Positions 1 through 6,252 are shown, counted from the first letter of the stretch. The stretch is 10,786 nt of DNA from an uncultured Bacilli bacterium (GCA_934167785.1 CAKPLX010000035.1:1-10786), one strand, 5' to 3'. The notes: a model not told the origin generated them from the sequence alone. Made by a program: numbers and translations.

Positions 1-75
1 TTCCGTTAGCTCAGCAGGTAGAGCATTTGACTTTTAATCAAAGGGTCTGGAGTTCAAATCTCCAACGGGACACCA
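1..75 (+). tRNA. tRNA-Lys (anticodon UUU), missing its first base
   Basis: The cloverleaf can be drawn by hand. The anticodon stem TTTGA/TCAAA encloses the loop CTTTTAA, giving anticodon TTT at 33-35. The GTTCAAATC T-arm is present, and the 3' end reads ACCA with an encoded CCA at 73-75. Bases 1-6 pair with 64-69 (one T-G wobble), leaving C71 to pair with a base just outside the window, presumably G. The gene is therefore intact but cut by the window edge by one nucleotide. It decodes AAA/AAG lysine codons, which are abundant in this AT-rich genome. Confidence 0.95.
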
Positions 76-87
76 TTTAAGAATTTT

Positions 88-115
88 ACTCTTGCTTTTG
101 CAAGAGTTTTCTTTT
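88..115 (+). terminator. Intrinsic terminator after tRNA-Lys
   Basis: An 8-bp stem (ACTCTTGC at 88-95 with GCAAGAGT at 100-107) closes a TTTT loop. The T-rich tail TTTTCTTTT follows. It lies 12 bases after the tRNA CCA end and before the lysozyme promoter region, so it probably ends the tRNA transcript. Confidence 0.88.
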
Positions 116-156
116 ACTCCTAGTAGATTTGTATATAACAATAATAAAAATTTGCT

Positions 157-177
157 TATACTATCTTAGAAAGGAGG
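157..177 (+). promoter_or_regulatory. -10 box and Shine-Dalgarno site of the lysozyme gene
   Basis: TATACT at 157-162 is a good -10 box. No convincing -35 lies 16-18 bases upstream; TTGTAT at 129-134 is too far away with a 22-base gap. A strong AAGGAGG at 171-177 sits 6 bases before the ATG at 184 and fixes the start. If the -10 is real, the 5' leader is only about 15 bases. Confidence 0.45.
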
Positions 178-183
178 AAATAT

Positions 184-1236
184 ATGAAAGGAATAGACGT
201 TAGTTCTTACCAAGGACATATTGAATGGAATAAGGTAAAAGCTTCTGGATATCAATTTGCAATATTACGTTTAGGAATTGGAGATAATATTATCAGCCAA
301 GATGACCAAAAATTAAAATACAACATCCAAAAATGTAAGGAACAAAATCTACCATATGCCGTTTATCTTGTTTCCTATGCCAAAAATTTAGAAGGATCTG
401 AGTCTGTTGAAAGTGAAATTGAACATGCCAAAAGATTAATTCAAGATGCAAATCCTTTTTGTATTTTTTATGATATGGAAATAGAAAACACAGCTTATTT
501 AGGAAAAGAAATCTTAACAAATCATGCTTTAAAATTTTGCCAATATTTTAAAGAACTTGGTTATGAAGTGGGCGTTTATGCAAACAAAAATTGGTTTACC
601 AATCATTTAGATTATAAATTACTAAAAAGTCGTTATCGTATATGGCTTGCTAACTATGAAGTAGAATCTCCAAGCTTAGAGTGTGATCTATGGCAATATA
701 CAGATAAAGGAAGAGTAGATGGCATAGACCAAAATACAGTTGACTTAAATTTAATGTACCAAAATTTTATTTCTAACCAAGAAGTAAAAAAATCTCTTGA
801 TGAAATTGCTCAAGAAGTAATTGATGGACTTTGGGGAAATGGTGAAGAACGAAAAAATAAATTAGAATCAGTGGGCTACTCTTATGAAGAAATTCAAAAG
901 AAAGTTAATGCCCAACTGTCTAAAACAAAAATTGTTCAATATATAGTAAAAAAAGGAGATACTTTAAGTAAAATCGCTACAATGTATAAAGTTCCATATC
1001 AGGAATTAGCAAATTATAACAAGATTGTTGATATAAATAAAATTTACATTGGCCAAATCATTAAAATTCCAAATTCTAAACCAAATAGTAATTTTGAGTA
1101 CTATAGAGTGAAAAAGAATGATAACTTAAGCAAAATTGCCAAACGATATAACACAACCGTAAAGAATTTAATTGATCTAAATTCTCTTAGTAATCCCAAC
1201 TTAATTTATATTAACCAACGATTAAGAGTAAAATAA
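184..1236 (+). CDS. GH25 lysozyme (muramidase) with CW_7 and two LysM repeats
   Basis: This 350-residue protein should cleave the MurNAc-GlcNAc bond of peptidoglycan. Residues 1-195 look like a glycoside hydrolase family 25 barrel: KGIDVSSYQG at the N-terminus with D5, the FYDMEIE strand with the likely catalytic D97/E99 pair, and DLWQYT at 168-173. Residues about 203-244 (IAQEVIDGLWGNG, then GYSYEEIQKKVN) match the CW_7 repeat known from the Cpl-7 phage lysin. Two LysM peptidoglycan-binding repeats follow, at about 251-296 and 306-349. There is no signal peptide or membrane segment, so release would need lysis, a holin or a non-classical route; this layout resembles a phage endolysin, although no phage genes are nearby. 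The start is set by AAGGAGG 6 bases upstream. It is transcribed alone, and no clear terminator follows. Family assignment is confident; whether it is a domesticated endolysin or a housekeeping autolysin is open. Confidence 0.93.
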   Translation: MKGIDVSSYQGHIEWNKVKASGYQFAILRLGIGDNIISQDDQKLKYNIQKCKEQNLPYAVYLVSYAKNLEGSESVESEIEHAKRLIQDANPFCIFYDMEIENTAYLGKEILTNHALKFCQYFKELGYEVGVYANKNWFTNHLDYKLLKSRYRIWLANYEVESPSLECDLWQYTDKGRVDGIDQNTVDLNLMYQNFISNQEVKKSLDEIAQEVIDGLWGNGEERKNKLESVGYSYEEIQKKVNAQLSKTKIVQYIVKKGDTLSKIATMYKVPYQELANYNKIVDINKIYIGQIIKIPNSKPNSNFEYYRVKKNDNLSKIAKRYNTTVKNLIDLNSLSNPNLIYINQRLRVK

Positions 1237-1253
1237 AATATAATATTTAAAAC

Positions 1254-1282
1254 TTGACATTGTAGTTACTTTATAGTAAAAT
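1254..1282 (+). promoter_or_regulatory. Consensus sigma-A-type promoter for the 1309-1988 gene pair
   Basis: TTGACA at 1254-1259, a 17-base spacer and TAAAAT at 1277-1282 form a near-perfect vegetative promoter. The predicted start of transcription, about 1287-1290, falls at the first base of the hairpin at 1287-1308, so the leader would be about 20 bases and almost entirely hairpin. Confidence 0.85.
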
Positions 1283-1286
1283 ATAG

Positions 1287-1308
1287 AACCAATCAAGGGG
1301 GATTGGTT
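1287..1308 (+). promoter_or_regulatory. 5'-terminal hairpin with the Shine-Dalgarno site in its loop
   Basis: AACCAATC (1287-1294) and GATTGGTT (1301-1308) are perfect 8-bp inverted repeats around AAGGGG. The ribosome-binding site AAGGGGG (1295-1301) is therefore in and just beyond the loop, and the start codon ATG (1309) follows the stem directly. It could be an mRNA 5' stem-loop affecting stability or translation, or a DNA operator at +1. The repeat is seen; its role is inferred. Confidence 0.6.
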
Positions 1309-1755
1309 ATGGATAAAGAATTAAAGGGACTAATTATCGAAATTGTAACAATAGTAATTTTATTAATTATAGCAATACCATTATGCGTAAAAGCAAGTAC
1401 TAAATATCAGGAAAAGAAAAATAAAATGTTTATAGGAAGTCACGCTAGTGTAGATATATCAAACCGTGGAGAAATAAAAAAAGTTACAATCAAAAGTGAA
1501 GAAAATCAAAAGATATCAGTATATTTAATGTTAAAAATTAGTAAATTTGACGATGAATATATTGTTTATTTAGATGATTCAGTATTTGATTTAAATCAAT
1601 TAGAATATACTGAAGATGAAGAAAATCGTTATTACAATTTAGGACTTTATACATTAAAAGATAAAAGAACTTTTGATTTTCGAATTGTAGTAAAAGATAG
1701 AAGCTATTACAATGAAACAATTAGTTATAGCTTTTATACAAGAGGATTATTTTAA
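1309..1755 (+). CDS. Small membrane-anchored protein with an extracytoplasmic beta-rich domain, unknown function
   Basis: I do not recognise this 148-residue protein. A single hydrophobic segment at about residues 7-27 (LIIEIVTIVILLIIAIPLCV) works as an N-terminal anchor or uncleaved signal. The remaining 120 residues alternate charged and hydrophobic positions, as expected of a beta-rich, possibly Ig-like, domain outside the membrane, ending in YSFYTRGLF. ATG at 1309 is preferred over the in-frame TTG at 1303, because AAGGGGG at 1295-1301 lies 7 bases from the ATG but only 1 from the TTG. It has its own consensus promoter and a leader hairpin. Its stop overlaps the start of the next gene (TAATG), which implies translational coupling. 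No LPXTG motif or lipobox is visible. Confidence 0.8.
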   Translation: MDKELKGLIIEIVTIVILLIIAIPLCVKASTKYQEKKNKMFIGSHASVDISNRGEIKKVTIKSEENQKISVYLMLKISKFDDEYIVYLDDSVFDLNQLEYTEDEENRYYNLGLYTLKDKRTFDFRIVVKDRSYYNETISYSFYTRGLF

Positions 1756-1988
1756 TGAAAGAAGATTATACAAAATATTTATCTTACGATAATGGAAAGG
1801 GACTTTTAATTGCACCACATGATAAAGTGATTTTAGATAGATACAAAATTAATTATCAAAATATTTATACCTTAAGCGATTTAATAACAATAATAGAAAA
1901 TATAGCTGATGAAACAGAAGATGAAGAATTAGAAATTGTTCTGGAACATTTAAATGAAACCCATTATTACCAAGAGGTAAAAAAATAG
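1755..1988 (+). CDS. Small acidic cytoplasmic protein, unknown, coupled to the preceding gene
   Basis: This 77-residue protein has no signal peptide or membrane segment and matches no family I recognise. The N-terminal half (YLSYDNGKGLLIAPHDKVILDRYKI) looks like short strands. Residues about 37-70 are strongly acidic and probably helical (LSDLITIIENIADETEDEELEIVLEHLNETH). Its ATG overlaps the stop of the upstream gene by one base (TAATG), with AGAGGA at 1741-1746 as ribosome-binding site, so the two are almost certainly one transcript with coupled translation. It may act with, or regulate, the membrane-anchored partner, but that rests on position alone. Its stop codon forms part of the shared terminator stem. 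Confidence 0.75.
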   Translation: MKEDYTKYLSYDNGKGLLIAPHDKVILDRYKINYQNIYTLSDLITIIENIADETEDEELEIVLEHLNETHYYQEVKK

Positions 1989-2023
1989 AAGAAACTAAGT
2001 AGATGATTTAGTTTCTTCTTTTT
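1987..2023. terminator. Bidirectional terminator between convergent genes
   Basis: A perfect 12-bp stem (AGAAGAAACTAA at 1987-1998, TTAGTTTCTTCT at 2008-2019) with a 9-base loop is followed by TTTT on the plus strand. On the other side, AAAAAT gives a U-rich tail for the minus strand. The stem contains bases of the plus-strand TAG (1986-1988) and the whole minus-strand TAG (1995-1997), so it serves both transcripts and overlaps the last rnjA codons. Confidence 0.88.
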
Positions 2024-3686
2024 CATTAATATTCATAAGAATTGGTAAAATAATAGGCACTCTTCCTGTTTTATCAGATAGAAAAGGCATCAATCCATTA
2101 ATTAATTCTGATTTAATATCAGTATAATTAATATTTTTGTTTTTCAATTTATTTTCAATAATTGACCCAGCATTTTTTTCAATTTGTTTAATTAGAGCTT
2201 CATTTTCATTAACTAAAATATAACCCCTAGTAGTAACCATTGGTTTTGCTAATAATTTATGGTTAACTAAGTCAATATTTGCGATAATAACTAAAATCCC
2301 ATTAGAAGACATCAATTTTCTATCTTTTATCACCATAGTTCCAACATCACCAATTCTAGAACCATCTACATATACATCATCAGCAGGAACATGTCCTTCT
2401 TTGTAGATTTTATCTTTAGTAATGTTCAAAACATCTCCATTTTCTAAAATAAAAGTTCTATCCTTTGGAATATCACAAGTTGTTGCTAAATCACAATGGG
2501 TCTTTAACATCCGGTATTCACCATGATAAGGAGCAAAATACTCAGGTTTAAATAATCGGATCATTAACTTTAATTCATTTTGACAACCATGACCGGAGGA
2601 ATGAATTTCTGTTGTTCCATTCGTATAAACTTTAACTCCCTTTAGATAAAGCTGATTAATTGTCTTTGCAACACTAGCAGCATTTCCGGGAATAGGAGAG
2701 GAAGAGAAAATAACAATATCATTTGGTGTTAACTTAATTTGTTTATGACTTCCATTTGCAATTCTAGATAAAGCGGCTAATGGTTCTCCCTGACTTCCCG
2801 TACAAAGAAGACATACCTGAGAAGGTTTCAAACGATTCGCTTCTTCTGGCGTAATAATAATTTTTCTATCTTTAATATAACCACACTTTATAGCAATATC
2901 AATAGAAGTATCCATACTTCTTCCAAATAAGGCCACTTTTCTTTTGTTTTTGCGACAAATTTCAATGATATGTTTAAGTCTGTAAATATTAGAAGCAAAA
3001 GTTGCTAATATAATGCGCTTTTGCTTTTCAACAGAAAAAATTTCTCTTAAGTTTTCATCTACGACTGATTCACTTAAAGAAGTTCCAGGAATGGTTGCAT
3101 TAGTAGAGTCGCTCATAAGTAAACGTACCCCATCTTCTCCAATTCTAGCCATTTTATGAATATTTGACATAGGTCCAATTGGTGTCAAATCAATTTTAAA
3201 GTCTCCTGTCATCACAATTGTACCATTTGGCGTATGAATAGCGATTCCATGGGAATCTGGTATTGAGTGAGTGGTTCTAAAAAATTCTATACTAAAATAT
3301 TTAGTTTTAATCTTGGTATTTTCATTATAAACAATTAAATTTTTATATTTAATATTTTTCTCTTCTAATTTTTTATCAATTAAAGCTTTCGCTTGTGCTG
3401 GAGCATAAATTTTAGGAATATTCACACACTGAAGTAAAAACGGAATACTTCCAATATGATCTTCATGACCATGCGTAATAAGTAATGCTTTAATTTTGCT
3501 TTCGTTCATTTTTAAATAAGTATAATCTGGAATAACGTAGTCAATTCCAAGTAAATCATCTTCTGGAAACATTACTCCAGAATCAACAATTATAATTTCA
3601 TCTTTATTTTGTACGCAGTACATATTTTTACCAACTTCGCCTAATCCACCTAAGGCAAATACTTTGGTTATTATTTCTTCTTTCAT
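1995..3686 (-). CDS. rnjA: Ribonuclease J, J1 type
   Basis: This 563-residue protein belongs to the metallo-beta-lactamase/beta-CASP RNase J family, whose members are about 555 residues long. The family degrades and processes RNA by endonucleolytic and 5'-to-3' exonucleolytic cleavage and is central to mRNA turnover in Gram-positive bacteria. Zinc-site motifs are intact: THGHEDHIG at 71-79 (H72, H74, D76, H77), H140 in RTTHSIPDSHG, and GDFKID with D162. The beta-CASP region includes FASNIYR, FGRSMDT, TGSQGEPLAALSRIANG (296-312), SSSPIPGN and HSSGHGCQNELKLM with H362/H366, then PYHGEYRM with H388. Intact HGHEDH and PYHGEYRM favour J1 over the degenerate J2 form. Residues 430-563 form the C-terminal domain. 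The ATG at 3684-3686 has AGAAAGGA (3693-3700, minus) 6 bases upstream. Transcription probably starts near 3765 from the divergent promoter, leaving a leader of about 80 bases. Confidence 0.97.
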   Translation of the reverse strand: MKEEIITKVFALGGLGEVGKNMYCVQNKDEIIIVDSGVMFPEDDLLGIDYVIPDYTYLKMNESKIKALLITHGHEDHIGSIPFLLQCVNIPKIYAPAQAKALIDKKLEEKNIKYKNLIVYNENTKIKTKYFSIEFFRTTHSIPDSHGIAIHTPNGTIVMTGDFKIDLTPIGPMSNIHKMARIGEDGVRLLMSDSTNATIPGTSLSESVVDENLREIFSVEKQKRIILATFASNIYRLKHIIEICRKNKRKVALFGRSMDTSIDIAIKCGYIKDRKIIITPEEANRLKPSQVCLLCTGSQGEPLAALSRIANGSHKQIKLTPNDIVIFSSSPIPGNAASVAKTINQLYLKGVKVYTNGTTEIHSSGHGCQNELKLMIRLFKPEYFAPYHGEYRMLKTHCDLATTCDIPKDRTFILENGDVLNITKDKIYKEGHVPADDVYVDGSRIGDVGTMVIKDRKLMSSNGILVIIANIDLVNHKLLAKPMVTTRGYILVNENEALIKQIEKNAGSIIENKLKNKNINYTDIKSELINGLMPFLSDKTGRVPIILPILMNINEKEETKSST

Positions 3687-3771
3687 TTTACATCCTTTCT
3701 AAATATTTTAAACCGTTCACAAAATAAAATAATATAAAATTTAATAAAAGTCTTCTCACCAATATGAATGA

Positions 3772-3800
3772 ATTATACTATAAATTATATTTTTTTTCAA
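3772..3800 (-). promoter_or_regulatory. rnjA promoter (minus strand)
   Basis: Read on the minus strand, TTGAAA (3795-3800), a 17-base spacer and TATAAT (3772-3777) make a near-consensus vegetative promoter. Its -35 box is one end of the palindrome at 3795-3814. Predicted transcription start is about 3765. Confidence 0.82.
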
Positions 3801-3814
3801 GTAGCTACTTGAAA
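3795..3814. promoter_or_regulatory. 20-bp perfect palindrome shared by two divergent promoters
   Basis: TTTCAAGTAGCTACTTGAAA is its own reverse complement. Each end supplies a TTGAAA -35 box, one on each strand. Two RNA polymerases could hardly bind at once, and a dimeric repressor bound here would block both. It could be an operator or simply a bidirectional promoter core; no regulator gene is adjacent. Confidence 0.7.
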
Positions 3815-3837
3815 TTTATAATCTTCTATATTATAAT
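3809..3837 (+). promoter_or_regulatory. Promoter of the tail-anchored protein gene
   Basis: TTGAAA (3809-3814), a 17-base spacer and TATAAT (3832-3837) mirror the rnjA promoter exactly in sequence and spacing. Predicted start is about 3844, giving a leader of about 23 bases with AGAGG at 3854-3858. Confidence 0.85.
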
Positions 3838-3866
3838 ATGGAATATAGTAGAAAGAGGTGTTTGAT

Positions 3867-5000
3867 ATGACATTAGAAGGAGCAAATGCTTTTTGTGAAA
3901 ATAATTTATTTACGATTTATACTGTCAATAGCATGACAAGTGGAGAATATGCAGTAGTTATTCCTAAAAATGTAATTGGAACCGTTAATATGATAATTGA
4001 TTTTCATCGAAAAGAACTTTTTGATCAATTAATATCAGGAAATAAAACAAAAGAAAATTTAATAAAAGAGGTAGAAGTAGAGTATAATTTTATTAAAAAT
4101 ACTTATCCAAACTTTATGTTGGTGTTTCCTATGTTTGTTGAAAATGATTACATTTCTACCGTTAATTCGAATGATAAACAAAAAATGTTTGATGAAGTAA
4201 AGAAAGTTGGCGCAATTACCAGCGAGTTATATAAAAATGTTACACAAGGAGGATTTTTAGCACAAAATATTAATCAAAAAATCATTATTTTATCAAAGAC
4301 AAATGAAGATATAAAGTTTATTGATTGGTTGAGAATTCAAATGCCTAACTTTGTTGAAGGATTAAAATATGTAGAAGAAAAGAAAGAAGAAGCAAATCCA
4401 TTTATGGGAGTAAATCCTTTTGGTCCAGCACCAGTAGAAAATCCAACATCTACAACAGTACAACCAAGTGGAAATAGTATTTTTGATACGCCAGTAACTC
4501 CTCAACCAGCAGCACAACCAGAGTCAGCAGTAGCACCAAATAATGATATTTTTGGGACAGCTACGCAGGCATCTTCTTCAGGTCAACAATCATCTAACGA
4601 AACTCCGGTAGAAAATACAAACTCTATTTTTGGAAATCCTACTCCAATACAAACAACAGTAGAGCCAACTCAACAAGCTCAAAGTACTATGCCAAATATT
4701 GGCTTTTCTACGCCAACAGAAAATATTTCTACACCAGTAGCAACACCACAACCAATAAATACCGTAGATTTAGAAGGAACAACAGCATTTAGACCAATTC
4801 CTGGAGATACAACGCAAATTCAAAACCCTAATCCTACTACAGTAACACCAGTAGAAGCAAAGAGTATTGAAGAGGTACAAGAAGAACATAAAGCTAGTAA
4901 AGGAATTGCAAATTTATTAATATTACTTGTTATTTTAGTAGGAGTAACTTTAGCCAGTATTGAATTAGGGAAATTTTTATATAATGTTTACGGGAAATAG
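3867..5000 (+). CDS. Tail-anchored protein with a disordered Pro/Thr/Gln-rich linker, unknown function
   Basis: I do not recognise this 377-residue protein. Residues 1-172 look like a folded alpha/beta domain (YAVVIPKNVIGTVNMIIDFH, YPNFMLVFPMF, KIIILSK, WLRIQMPNF). Residues about 176-335 are low-complexity and rich in P, T, Q, N and S, surely disordered. They carry repeated short motifs: NPF at 177 and 183, N-S/D-I-F at 203, 226 and 252, NIGF at 277, and PVEN at 189 and 247. Residues 332-345 are charged, and 347-368 are one transmembrane helix close to the C-terminus. With no signal peptide, the domain and linker should face the cytoplasm, tethered by the tail. ATG at 3867 is chosen over the in-frame GTG at 3858, which overlaps the AGAGG ribosome-binding site; the ATG is 8 bases from it. 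It has its own promoter and terminator and lies upstream of two secreted-protein genes. Scaffold or adaptor roles are conjecture. Confidence 0.85.
   Translation: MTLEGANAFCENNLFTIYTVNSMTSGEYAVVIPKNVIGTVNMIIDFHRKELFDQLISGNKTKENLIKEVEVEYNFIKNTYPNFMLVFPMFVENDYISTVNSNDKQKMFDEVKKVGAITSELYKNVTQGGFLAQNINQKIIILSKTNEDIKFIDWLRIQMPNFVEGLKYVEEKKEEANPFMGVNPFGPAPVENPTSTTVQPSGNSIFDTPVTPQPAAQPESAVAPNNDIFGTATQASSSGQQSSNETPVENTNSIFGNPTPIQTTVEPTQQAQSTMPNIGFSTPTENISTPVATPQPINTVDLEGTTAFRPIPGDTTQIQNPNPTTVTPVEAKSIEEVQEEHKASKGIANLLILLVILVGVTLASIELGKFLYNVYGK
4395..4706 (+). repeat. Short-motif repeats in the disordered linker
   Basis: This stretch encodes residues 177-280 of the tail-anchored protein. The motifs NPF, NPF, NSIF, NDIF, NSIF and NIGF recur, with 23-26 residues between the three N-x-I-F copies and PVEN preceding two of them. 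The repeats are degenerate at DNA level, so they look like selected protein motifs and not recent DNA duplication. Confidence 0.5.
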
Positions 5001-5019
5001 AAAAATCTATTTTCTTTTT
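4993..5019 (+). terminator. AT-rich intrinsic terminator after the tail-anchored gene
   Basis: A 9-bp stem (GGAAATAGA at 4993-5001 with TCTATTTTC at 5006-5014, one G-T pair) closes an AAAA loop and is followed by TTTTT. It overlaps the TAG stop. The stem is AT-rich, so some read-through into the next gene is possible. Confidence 0.6.
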
Positions 5020-5042
5020 ATTAACTTCAAGATAATTTTTAT

Positions 5043-5061
5043 GTGAAAAAAAGTGAAAAAA
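5043..5061 (+). promoter_or_regulatory. Phased A-tracts upstream of the SipW-type gene promoter
   Basis: GTGAAAAAAA is followed in tandem by GTGAAAAAA, giving two A-tracts one helical turn apart. They end 5 bases before the -35 box. This is the position and composition of an UP element or intrinsic bend that increases RNA polymerase binding. The role is inferred. Confidence 0.5.
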
Positions 5062-5065
5062 TATA

Positions 5066-5094
5066 TTGCATTTTTATTTTATTTTTGTTATACT
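5066..5094 (+). promoter_or_regulatory. Strong extended -10 promoter for the first SipW-type gene
   Basis: TTGCAT (5066-5071), a 17-base spacer and TATACT (5089-5094) form the promoter, with TG at 5086-5087 making an extended -10. Predicted start is about 5101, so the leader of about 20 bases begins just before TAAGGAGG (5103-5110), which is 11 bases from the ATG. Confidence 0.82.
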
Positions 5095-5121
5095 CGTTAT
5101 AGTAAGGAGGAAAGATAAAAG

Positions 5122-6252
5122 ATGAAAGAACAAAAAAATAATGGAAGGGGAATATTTTACGGTGTAATTGGTGTTGCAACATTAGTCGTTGCTATCATTG
5201 GTGCAACATTTGCATACTTTACTGCAACTGCTACTAATGCTACAAATATCACTGGTAATATGGCTACTGTTAGTTTTGGACTAGATGTTCGTAAAGTAAC
5301 AAAAGCTGATGAGACTAAGGGTGGTATGATACCAATGTCAAATACAATGGTAGAAGCTGCAATAAAAGGAACAAGTTCTACTACATCAAAGAAAGATACA
5401 GATAGTGAGCAACAAATTTGTGTAGATGATAACGGAAACGCCGTTTGTCAAATATACAAAATTGCCGTTAGTAATAATGGTACTGCTGGTATGTTCTTAG
5501 ATGGATATGTTTCATTAACTGGTGGTTCTAATGCAACAGCTAGTAAAATACCAGAAGATACTACATCAGAAATGTGGACAAAACTTCAAGAAGCAGATAC
5601 TAAAACAACTATGCGTTGGGCTCAAGTTTTCTGTACTGGTACTGATAATCAATTAACAAATTGTACTACAAAAGGACATTCAACAACTAGAGCAACTGGA
5701 GACAAAGGAATCTCTACTGATTGGGATGCACTTGGAATAGATACAGCTACTGATGCAGCAAATACAGGTGCCATTGGATTTGCAAGAGCACAAATTAAAA
5801 CATCTGGAATTACGGCAACAGGTACTTATCAAACTAACCCTTATGATATCATTAATACAAACTTTATTAGAATTAGCGATCACAAATTAGCAAGTGGAGC
5901 AGATACTGATGCAAGTGTTGATAAATATACAAGAACAGATGATGTTACTTCTGCATTAGTATTTAACCAAAGAATTGACCCTAAAGGAACTGGTACTCCA
6001 GTAGATGCAACTGCAACTGATAGTGATAGTACAAAGACATATACAGATAGTCAAGTATACTATATTGTTGTATGGTTAGCTGAAACTGGTAAAAACCAAA
6101 CTGCAGGTAATGCTGATGTTACAACTGGCGGAGAAGGTGGAACTACCGGTCTAAGCTTCTTCAAAGGTACTGTTGCATTTAGTTCTGCACAAGGTAGTGA
6201 GGTTACTGCTACATTCTCTGGATACACTGCTGTTAAATCAGATAAGGCTTAA
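5122..6252 (+). CDS. SipW-type signal-peptide secreted protein (TasA/camelysin-like surface protein), larger paralogue
   Basis: This 376-residue protein starts with a basic stretch and a hydrophobic core (IFYGVIGVATLVVAIIGATFAYFTA, residues 11-35). The GATFAYFTA end is the hallmark of signals cleaved by the SipW-type signal peptidase, as in TasA and camelysin; cleavage near residues 31-33 is inferred. The mature protein is rich in T, A, D, G and S, acidic and probably beta-rich. Conserved blocks shared with the gene at 6347 are MATVSFGLDVRKVT (47-60), CVDDNGNAVCQIYKI (100-114, C100 and C109 could form a disulfide), MFLDGYV (124-130), VYYIVVWLAETG (312-323) and FKGTVAFSSAQGSEVTATF (347-365). 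Residues about 135-310 are a paralogue-specific middle with C171 and C181. Strong promoter, full Shine-Dalgarno site and frequent GGT/ACT/GTT codons suggest high expression. A fibre or matrix role is by analogy only; no sipW gene is in the window. Confidence 0.85.
   Translation: MKEQKNNGRGIFYGVIGVATLVVAIIGATFAYFTATATNATNITGNMATVSFGLDVRKVTKADETKGGMIPMSNTMVEAAIKGTSSTTSKKDTDSEQQICVDDNGNAVCQIYKIAVSNNGTAGMFLDGYVSLTGGSNATASKIPEDTTSEMWTKLQEADTKTTMRWAQVFCTGTDNQLTNCTTKGHSTTRATGDKGISTDWDALGIDTATDAANTGAIGFARAQIKTSGITATGTYQTNPYDIINTNFIRISDHKLASGADTDASVDKYTRTDDVTSALVFNQRIDPKGTGTPVDATATDSDSTKTYTDSQVYYIVVWLAETGKNQTAGNADVTTGGEGGTTGLSFFKGTVAFSSAQGSEVTATFSGYTAVKSDKA

Noticed and set aside
293..520. 75-codon open frame on the minus strand inside the lysozyme gene
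   Set aside because: It lies wholly within a well-supported gene, has no ribosome-binding site and its composition mirrors the opposite strand.
1..1236. A prophage remnant integrated at tRNA-Lys
   Set aside because: I saw no integrase, no duplicated tRNA 3' end and no other phage gene; only the lysozyme layout suggests it.
1237..1253. Terminator for the lysozyme gene
   Set aside because: Only a short A-T palindrome (AAATATAATATTT-like) is present, with no GC stem or T-run, so I do not call one.
1538..1720. 60-codon open frame on the minus strand inside the membrane-anchored gene
   Set aside because: It is a shadow of the sense gene, with no start signals or recognisable protein features.
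5680..5883. 67-codon Cys/Ser-rich open frame on the minus strand inside the first SipW-type gene
   Set aside because: The Cys/Ser richness comes from reading Thr/Ala codons backwards; there is no ribosome-binding site.
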